A stretch of 64,000 nt of DNA from Melieria omissa (taxonomy: Eukaryota > Arthropoda > Insecta > Diptera > Ulidiidae). The notes under the pieces were generated by a model, which was not told the origin of the DNA, searched no databases, and was given only the letters and a program-made list of their open reading frames with translations. How positions within the stretch are numbered: the first letter of the stretch is position 1; each line of letters begins with the position of its first letter. Made by a program: the position numbers and the translations under genes. This document shows positions 56,786 to 64,000 of the stretch, piece by piece. The stretch covers positions 118,599,891-118,663,890 of the forward strand of contig OZ020267.1 of NCBI GenBank assembly GCA_963971225.1, in the 5' to 3' direction.

Positions 56786-57530
56786 CAGTTTTACCACAAT
56801 AAATTTTTTCCCATGTTTCTATTTCTTTCAAAGTTATTAGGATTTTAAATATCGAAATCTTGTTCTTGATAATATGTATGCAATGGTATCGAAAATTAAT
56901 CAACATCAATTGGCAACCGCTGTACCCTATTATTTTGTTCTACGGTGCTCTATGCACACTCCAAAAGTTTTTTGCTCACTATGACCAATATTTTGGGGAC
57001 ACCGCTGTACATGCGCGAGCAATGTGTTTGTTCTAAACACATAGGTTAAGGGGGATAAAGAACTTGCGAACGTCCTGCTTTAATTAATCAAGTTTATGAG
57101 CGTCAGGATAAATATGCACAGGGGGTATTTTCCAAAATTTTGCGGTATAACCATGAAACGAATACCGCCTGATGTGTGTTTCGCTTCGAGATTGTAGTAC
57201 GAGATAATGAACATAATAAAATAAAGTTGCAGTAGCTAGTAGGAATATCAAACCCGGGATTCCATACTTTACCGCTATTCCGAAGTTCCGTGATTTATAT
57301 TCCACAATCCGATATGTACTTTTCGAAATACAAAACTTTATTTATAATAAACATGAGAACCAAATCGATAAAATAAATTCAATTTTAGAAATGTTTGGCG
57401 GGCGGCATAAACATGTTTAACGGGCCGTAAGTGGGTCGCGGGCCGCGTGTTGCTCATCCCTGATATAGAAAGCTTTGATATGAGATCTATTCCACATTAG
57501 ATACCGTTAACTATTAAAAATTCTTGAGGG
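56786..57530 (+). other. No gene recognised
   Basis: AT-rich. TTAAGGGGGATAAAG at 57047 resembles a single TTAA-element end. GCGGGCCGCGTGTTGCTCAT at about 57438 resembles one end of a hAT-type element. Neither has a partner nearby. Confidence 0.35.
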
Positions 57531-57532
57531 TT

Positions 57533-58395
57533 GTACGACAAAACGATAGCACCTTTTTATGAAATCGAATTTAGTTTACATTGTGCCGTTGCGAATGAAA
57601 GAGTTGTCGTTTTTTTAAGTATTTGTTTTCGCGCTCTATTTTATGCACAAATGAACTCTGATTTGAACAAACTGGGACGAGAAAAATTTCTTAGGACAGC
57701 TGAAATCGACGTTACTCTCAATTTGCATAAAAAGCGCATGAAAATCGTGAAATAGCAGAAAACTTGAACAGAAGTCGAAAAGTTATATATAACTTATTAA
57801 AAGATCCCAAAAGACTATGGGCAAAAACGTGTTGGTGGGCGACCGATAGCAATATCTGACAGAGAAAAACGAGCTATACTACGAGAAGTCTCTAATTCTC
57901 ACCTGACTGCTAGGCAAATTGCTGAAAAAACTAATATTAAAACAAATATAAGAAATCTGCAGAGAGTTTTACACGATTGCCAGCACATCAAACGTAAACA
58001 ATTACAGCGCAAACTACCCCTTACCACCGCACACAAATCAGCAAGATTAAATTTTGCACAAGCTCAAAATGGAAAAAGGTAGGTTCGTTTTACGGACGAA
58101 AGAAAATTCAACCTCGATGGCCCAGATGGTTGGTCATATTATTACTATGATCTCAGGAAAGACGAAGAACTCTTAAGCCGCCATTACTATGGAGGAGGTA
58201 GTAATGATATGGGCGGGAATTGTTTACCGAGGGAAGATCGAAATAAAATTTGTGCCACCAAAAATTAAAAGCGTTTATTTATTTTAACATTCTTTGTAAA
58301 TAATTCTTTTTTATTACTTTATAATAAAGTTTGATTAAATAATGCAAATCTTTTAAACAAATAAAAAATTTGCTATCGTTTTACCGTGGACTGTA
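57533..58395 (+). pseudogene. Tc1-like transposon relic, internally deleted
   Basis: The ends share AAAACGATAGCA in inverted orientation (57541 and 58371), with TA at both outer edges. Translation in shifting frames shows GRPIAISDREKRAILREVSN then TARQIAEKTNI (HTH) and VRFTDERKFNLDGPDGWSYY then YDLRKDEELLSRHYYGGGS, the first catalytic Asp block of a Tc1-type transposase. The later catalytic part is missing and stops are present. Confidence 0.75.
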
Positions 58396-58460
58396 TGTAG
58401 ATTCAAATAAGTATCATTATGCAAAATGTATAGCCATGTGATAGTTAAGTAGGTGGACAC

Positions 58461-59321
58461 TAGGGATTGCAATCCCGGACCAGTTTTACAATCCCGGTGA
58501 TTTTCGGGACTGAAAATCACAATCCCGGGATCCCGGGATTTTTTTCGGGATTTAATATATTATTTTAACAAACTAAATCAGACGTCATGTTCAATCAAAT
58601 ACATTTTATTTTCATATTAAAAACATTTCTGTGTTCCTTAAAACTAAGAACAAAATATTTATGGCAAATAACATAAAATTAATAACATTAAAATTCATTC
58701 AGTCGCCACACTAGGAAAAAACAAACAGATCTTAGCTTGCTGCATATACATACATATTTCCTGCTGATGAAAAGCATCTCTCTGGTTCAATACTAGTAGG
58801 TGAAATCGTATCTAAATATTCACATACTTTTTGCAAGTTTTGGCCACGGTTTCCGCCATTTAAAAATAAGTCAAACTCGGTACGAAAAATGTCAATAAGA
58901 CGACCTCTTACATTTATAGGCGCTGTTAGTTGAGCGTCACATTTATTAATGGCTTTATTTAATTTCATTACTAGTGATGTATTTCCGTCTATATCACTAG
59001 AGTCATTATCAAATTCATTTTCAACTTCAGTATACCGTGTACGCTGGGTATTTAAAACTCCTTCAATTTCGTTTTTAATTAAAATTACAGAAACAGCAAC
59101 TCCGTTCATAGCCTCAAGATATAAAACTCGATTATTTTATTATTTTTTTGTACTATATAAGAAGGGTTGCATTCTTCGAAATCAACGTGACAAAAGCAAA
59201 AAGTAAACTTTTTTTGTTTAGATCCCGGGATCGGATTTTGTCAATCCCGGGATTTTTCGGGACTGAAATTATTCGGGATCCCGGGATTCCGGGATTCGCG
59301 ATCCCGGGATTGTAATCCCTA
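58461..59321 (-). mobile_element. hAT element, internally deleted
   Basis: The ends TAGGGATTGCAATCCCGG and inverted CCCGGGATTGTAATCCCTA are flanked by an 8-bp duplication GTGGACAC / GTGGATAC (one change). Multiple CCCGGGAT motifs lie in both subterminal regions. The minus-strand frame at 58732-59109 reads CEYLDTISPTSIEPERCFSS then AGNMY, the hAT C-terminal dimerisation region. About 860 bp. Confidence 0.88.
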
Positions 59322-59329
59322 GTGGATAC

Positions 59330-60299
59330 ACAATGTCCAGTGTGCTTCGACACTTATAGTATACGCTCATACGAGTATACATGCATATGTTTTCATTAGG
59401 TGGTTATACTTAAAATTCGGTGTGGCGGTACTTTTTTTAAGATTTACACATGTGTACATTTGTGTAGAGAAAGCTACATTATTTGTTTTATTCAAAAACT
59501 GAGCGTAATTTGTTATGCAAATATATCCAAATTAGTGTATTTGCATGGCGCCGTTCTGATTCGCATGCCGATTGTATGGTGTGTAAAATGTTGTTTTGTT
59601 CTGACCACGGGGGTGGAACATTACAGTCGGATAGAACCCCACCACAAGTCGTTATTTGCAGCGGCAATGCACAAACATCCCATTTTACTTCTGACATTAT
59701 TTTGAGTTGCCCTTTTAACGGCTCCTGTATATCTTAATTTGATTATGTTGACGATTTGTTCACTTGCATTCGGATTAGCATTGCCATACGGTAGTTTGGT
59801 TTGGCTTTGCATATAACCACTCGTCGTGCTTGTTCGAAAATGAAACAGATGTGATTTTATTTGAATAATTTAATGGTATAAAAAGCATAACACCACGAAA
59901 GAAGTAGCGCATTAAAATTCACATTGCCGCAAATGCTTAATTGTTGTACAGTTACAGTTACTTAACGTAAAAAGATAATACTTATGATACTGAGCTGATA
60001 CTAGAAGTTTACCGTTCTTTTTGATAATTTCAGTGCCAAAAATCAATTAGTAAAATTAAATAGTAAATGTCCTTGTTACAAAAAAATAAATTTCTGTTGT
60101 TTTAAAAGCATTTCATAATACACTCATTCGCATTTTGTGAGTGAACTCGTCACAAAGTACTTGACGGGACGTATACCAGCCCTATTGTAGAAACAACACC
60201 ATGATCTTACGTTTCTACATATTGGCATCTCAACTTTATTCCACGAAAATATAACACTTCATTCCAACATCACTTTACTCCGATATCACTGTGCTTAAA
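59330..60299. other. No gene recognised
   Basis: AT-rich. Overlapping open frames at 59400-59812 on both strands show no family resemblance. Confidence 0.4.
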
Positions 60300-60437
60300 T
60301 TCTGTGGTCAAAAACAATAAACGCTTAAGTCGACTCAACACATCACTGAGTTAAGGGTGCTAGCATCTTCCTTTAAAGCGCGCTGCTCAAAATAGTACTT
60401 ATGGACCTAAGCGATTATTGCTGTTGACCACAGAATT
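60300..60437. mobile_element. Small palindromic MITE, copy 3
   Basis: The ends AATTCTGTGGTCAAAAAC and inverted GACCACAGAATT. Interior CTTCCTTTAAAGCGCGCT and ACTTATGGACCTAAGCG match copy 23988 in inverted orientation. Confidence 0.8.
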
Positions 60438-61186
60438 GTTAAACCTAACATCTTGATGAAGATTTGGACTCGAACAAATTGACTCTGCTAATGATCCTGA
60501 TCACTGATCGATTGTGCCCTTGATCTGTTGATCCCGTATCAATTAGAATGTAGCCTGACGCCCCAAAAAATCAATTAGTAATCAATGTAGTAATCTGGCA
60601 TTATTCGTGTTAGTAGCATATTCCCTTCTTGTAGGTGTTGGTTTTTGTAGATGTTGCCTCAACAAGCCCTTAAAAATGCACGATATAAATCTCTTATATT
60701 TAATTTAGCCAATTTGGCAACATTCCTGAAATCAATTATTGACATCTTTTTTTAAAAGTGAAAAATAAAAACATTATTATTAACGAAAAGCGATCTCTTC
60801 TCTATATCTTTCATTTGATATCCATATTTATATCATCGCATTAGCGAAAATATTTCAAATAATTTTTTGAAATCGGCATGCCCCTAAAACTGTGAAGTTT
60901 TTTTTAAAAGCAGTGTAACAATGAATGACGTCTTGTTTCACGTCTATATCGATGTTTTTATATCACTCCGAAACACTCCACTTTTTCAGAATTTTCACTC
61001 CGGTCTAAAACTTCGAAACGACAGCACTGTGCAGAAGACTGTCAGTGGTGAAGTATCACCTTGTCATACACATACATCTCGTGTGGTGTATTTGTCGGAG
61101 AGGTTACGACGAAGCAGCAAAGTTTACTCAATGTCGCTGTGCAAAGTCTTCCCATTTTCGCAGAAATATCGAATTCAGAATATAGA
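60438..61186. other. No gene recognised
   Basis: AT-rich sequence before the LINE-5 3' end. Short open frames only. Confidence 0.4.
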
Positions 61187-64000
61187 ATACTTACTTACTT
61201 AACTGGCCATAACAACCCGTTATCGGGTTACGGCCTGCCGCAAAACTTCTCTCCAGGCGCCTCTGCTTCGCGCGCGCCTTCTCCAGTTGGTCACACCAAG
61301 AGATACCAGGGCCTCTTCCACTTGGTCCTTCCACCGGAGACACGGCCTCCCTCTTCGCCGTCGACCTCCAACCATCGCATCGAATGCCTTTTTCGCCGGA
61401 GCTTCGTCGTCCATGCGGCAGACATGACCGAGCCAGCGTAGCCGCTGGATGTTAATTCGCTGCGCTACGTCCATGTCCTTATACAGCTCATACAGCTCGT
61501 TATTGGTTCGTATGCGATAGTCGTCACCAACCCGAACAGGGCCGAAGATTTTGCGAAGCACCTTCCTCTCGAACACTCCAAGGGCCGCTATGTCGTTTCG
61601 TGTCATTGTCCATGCTTCAGCGCCATAGAGGAGCACGGGCAAGATAAGCGTCCTATAGAGTGCAAGTTTTGTCGGTCGAGAGAGGTCTCTACTTCTCAAT
61701 TGCCTACCGAGACCGTAGTAGCACCTGTTGGCAAGAGTTATCCTTCGCTTTATCTCCAGACTGACATCATTGCTGCTGTTGATGGCGGTGCCAAGGTAGA
61801 CGAATTCCTTGACAACTTCAAAAGCATACCTGTCGGCCTCGACGTGAGACCCTAGCCGCTGCGAGTCCCTGCGTGTAGACAGCATATACTTCGTCTTGCC
61901 CTCATTTACCACCAGACCCATTTTGGCAGATTCTCTTTCGATAGCCGCAAAGGCAGCGGTGACATCTCGCTTGTTACGTCCGATGACATCAATATCATCA
62001 GCGTAAGCAAGGAGCTGGACACTTTTGTTGAAAATTGTGCCATTACGATGTACACCGGCCTTGCGCAGAACACTCTCCATGGTGAAGTTGAAGAGGTCGC
62101 AGGACAAAGGATCGCCCTGTCTGAAACCTCGAACGGTATCAAAGGGGTCGGAGAGGTCACTTCCAACCTTGACGGAGCTGCGCGTATTGCTCAACGTCGC
62201 TCTGCAAAGTCTAACGAGCTTTGCAGGGATACCAAGTTCAGACAATGCGGCATATAGGCGATCCCTTATCGGGCTATCGAATGCTGCCTTGTAATCGATG
62301 AAGAGATGGTGTGTATCGATTTGGTTCTCATGGGTCTTCTCCAGGATTTGGCGTAGAGTGAATATCTGGTCGATGGTGGACTTACCAGGTCTAAAGCCGC
62401 ACTGATAAGGTCCAATCAGCGCCTTGGCGAGTGGCTTTAGTCTTTCACATAATACGCTCGTCAGGACCTTGTATGCAATGGGAAGTAGGCTGATACCCCT
62501 GTAGTTGGCGCATATTGTTGGGTCGCCTTTCTTCAGCACAGGACAAAGGGCACTGAGGTTCCAATCGTTGGGCATTCGTTCCTCCAGCCATATTTTGCAA
62601 ATGAGCTGATGCATGCACCCAATCAGCTCACCGCCGCCGGCCTTGAACAATTCAGCTGGTAGCCCATCCGGCCCTGCAGCTTTGTTGTTCTTGAGTCGCT
62701 GGATAGCGACCCGGACCTCGTCATGGCTGGGCGGTGGCACATCCACACCGTCGTCGTCGATTGGTGCCATCTGGACATCTTCACCACTGGCGGTATTGTT
62801 CCCTTCGTCGCCTGCGAGCAGCTTGGTGAAGTGCTCCTTCCACAACCTCAGCACACCCTGCGCATCCGTAACCAGATCCCCGTTTTCGTCTCTGCAAGAA
62901 GATGCCCCAGGCTTAAATCCTTCCGTAAGACGCTTAACTTTTTGGAAGAATTTTCGGGCGTCATTCCTGCTCCTGCACTCCTCGATTTCCTCACGCTCGC
63001 GCCTTTCTTGCTCCCGTTTCTTGCGTCTAAAAAGGCACCTCTCTTTCTTCCTCTCCTCCCGGTATTTTTCTGTCATGGCTCGCGTGGCGGCCGACTGCAG
63101 GGTCTTCTTGTATGCAGCATTCTTCACTGCAGTGGCTGCGCGACACTCTTCATCGTACCATTGGTTTTTTGGTGGTGGGCGTCGAAAACCAAGGACATTT
63201 TCTGCGGCGACGCGCATAGAGTGGGATAAGTGAGCCCATAATCCGCCGATGTCATCAGGTGGAGAGGGGGAGCGACCGAGCTGGTTGGAGAGTTGAGCGG
63301 AGTAGGCTTCGGCTACCCCTTGTGATCGCAGCTTACTGATGTCCAGCTTTCTTCGCAAACTAGGTTGTGCGGTCTTCGCTGCGCAAAGACGCATGCGTAC
63401 CTTGGCTGCAACAAGGTAGTGGTCCGAGTCGATGTTGAGTCCTCGGAACGTGCGCACATCTAGAATGCTAGAAGCATGCCTTCCATCAATCACAATGTGA
63501 TCAATCTGGTTGCGGGTGGATTGATCGGGGGATAACCAGGTGGCCTTGTGGATATCGAGGTGCTGGAATCTGGTGCTACTAACTACCATGTTTCGTGCCG
63601 CGGCGAAATCGATCAGCCTCAGACCGTTGTTCGAAGTGGTCCCATGGAGGCTGAACTGCCCGACTGTGGGGCCAAAGATGCCTTCTCGCCCGACCTTTGC
63701 GTTGAAGTCCCCGAGGACAATTTTGACGTCATGGGCCGGGCACCTGTCGTAGACGTCCTCGAGCTTCGCATAGAAGGCATCCTTGGTCGCATCGTCCTTC
63801 TCTTCCGTCGGGGCGTGCGCGCAAATCAGGCTGATGCTAAAGTATTTAGCTTTGATGCGGATCGAAGCCAGCCGTTCGTTCACCGGAGTGAACCGAGAGA
63901 CGTGGTGGCGAAGTCTCTTGCTGACCACAAATCCGCAGCCAAATTCGCGCTTCTCCGCATGGCAGCTGTAGTAGATATCGCAGTCTGCTCGCTTGGAGCA
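61187..64000 (-). mobile_element. LINE-5: RTE-like LINE, continues beyond the window
   Basis: The 3' end on the minus strand has only about 20 bp after the stop and then a short-unit tail (TAAG)n at about 61188-61202. A very short 3' UTR with a microsatellite tail is typical of RTE-clade LINEs. The coding strand runs to the window edge. GC-rich and compositionally unlike its surroundings. Confidence 0.82.
61220..64000 (-). CDS. Endonuclease/reverse transcriptase of LINE-5 (5' end outside window)
   Basis: Open from the window edge (reading CSKRADCDIYYSCHAEKREF) to TAA at 61220-61222, over 900 codons without a stop. The APE-type endonuclease shows VLGDFNAKVGREG and SDHYLVAAKV. The reverse transcriptase shows AAGPDGLPAELFK, YRGISLLPIAYKVLTSVL, FRPGKSTIDQIFTLRQIL, FRQGDPLSCDLFNFTM and AYADDIDVIG with intact YADD. 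The C-terminus has RLRWLGHVCRMDDEAPAK then GRRRRGRPCLRWKDQ, common in these LINEs. No RNase H. RTE is the likely clade, inferred from domain content and 3' end; not proven. It may be a recently active copy. Confidence 0.9.
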   Translation of the reverse strand, partial: CSKRADCDIYYSCHAEKREFGCGFVVSKRLRHHVSRFTPVNERLASIRIKAKYFSISLICAHAPTEEKDDATKDAFYAKLEDVYDRCPAHDVKIVLGDFNAKVGREGIFGPTVGQFSLHGTTSNNGLRLIDFAAARNMVVSSTRFQHLDIHKATWLSPDQSTRNQIDHIVIDGRHASSILDVRTFRGLNIDSDHYLVAAKVRMRLCAAKTAQPSLRRKLDISKLRSQGVAEAYSAQLSNQLGRSPSPPDDIGGLWAHLSHSMRVAAENVLGFRRPPPKNQWYDEECRAATAVKNAAYKKTLQSAATRAMTEKYREERKKERCLFRRKKREQERREREEIEECRSRNDARKFFQKVKRLTEGFKPGASSCRDENGDLVTDAQGVLRLWKEHFTKLLAGDEGNNTASGEDVQMAPIDDDGVDVPPPSHDEVRVAIQRLKNNKAAGPDGLPAELFKAGGGELIGCMHQLICKIWLEERMPNDWNLSALCPVLKKGDPTICANYRGISLLPIAYKVLTSVLCERLKPLAKALIGPYQCGFRPGKSTIDQIFTLRQILEKTHENQIDTHHLFIDYKAAFDSPIRDRLYAALSELGIPAKLVRLCRATLSNTRSSVKVGSDLSDPFDTVRGFRQGDPLSCDLFNFTMESVLRKAGVHRNGTIFNKSVQLLAYADDIDVIGRNKRDVTAAFAAIERESAKMGLVVNEGKTKYMLSTRRDSQRLGSHVEADRYAFEVVKEFVYLGTAINSSNDVSLEIKRRITLANRCYYGLGRQLRSRDLSRPTKLALYRTLILPVLLYGAEAWTMTRNDIAALGVFERKVLRKIFGPVRVGDDYRIRTNNELYELYKDMDVAQRINIQRLRWLGHVCRMDDEAPAKKAFDAMVGGRRRRGRPCLRWKDQVEEALVSLGVTNWRRRARSRGAWREVLRQAVTR

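Noticed and set aside
57047..57061. TTAAGGGGG as another TTAA element
   Set aside because: No inverted partner was found within 1 kb.
62613..63233. 206-codon open frame on the + strand
   Set aside because: Antisense to the LINE-5 reverse transcriptase/endonuclease frame in GC-rich sequence.

Overview
The window is AT-rich insect nuclear DNA, most likely from a fly (Diptera). It is dominated by transposable elements, with two conserved animal genes on the + strand: the 3' end of a MOB3-type MOB kinase activator gene (Mob3; exons 141-244, 1058-1173, 2830-2955) and the 5' and central part of a SHOX-type paired-class homeobox gene (Shox; exons 27702-28071, 33765-34139, 43457-43800, 56594-56651). 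Both were assembled by hand from splice signals, reading-frame continuity across introns and family motifs. Mob3 begins left of the window. Shox runs off to the right, because its homeodomain is completed at 56651 but no stop codon or C-terminal exon was found.

Layout. 1-3021: Mob3 3' exons and poly(A) signal, with palindromic repeats in both introns. 3043-6682: a decayed LINE inserted just after the Mob3 poly(A) signal, followed by a tRNA-derived SINE. 6698-27700: a mosaic of MITEs, SINEs, LINE and mariner/Tc1 relics, often nested. 27702-56651: Shox, whose introns (5.7, 9.3 and 12.8 kb) hold two foldback elements, four SINE copies, three LINE fragments, a complete-looking mariner and several TTAA-bounded or TA-bounded palindromic elements. 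56690-64000: an LTR-like fragment, Tc1 and hAT relics, a small MITE, and a LINE with a long open endonuclease/reverse-transcriptase frame on the minus strand that runs off the window edge.

How the parts relate. The two genes have no visible functional link: MOB3 proteins are scaffold/adaptor proteins of the Hippo/NDR kinase network, and Shox is a homeodomain transcription factor. The mobile elements are linked. SINE family A ends in the same 3' tail as two LINEs in the window, which suggests those LINEs copy it. SINE family B has target duplications of 9-15 bp at five insertions. At least five DNA elements are bounded by TTAA or have a TTAA-type end, with inverted repeats identical within a copy but different between copies. 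Target duplications or TIRs that can be read directly delimit most of these insertions. No CRISPR array, functional tRNA, rRNA or bacterial feature is present.
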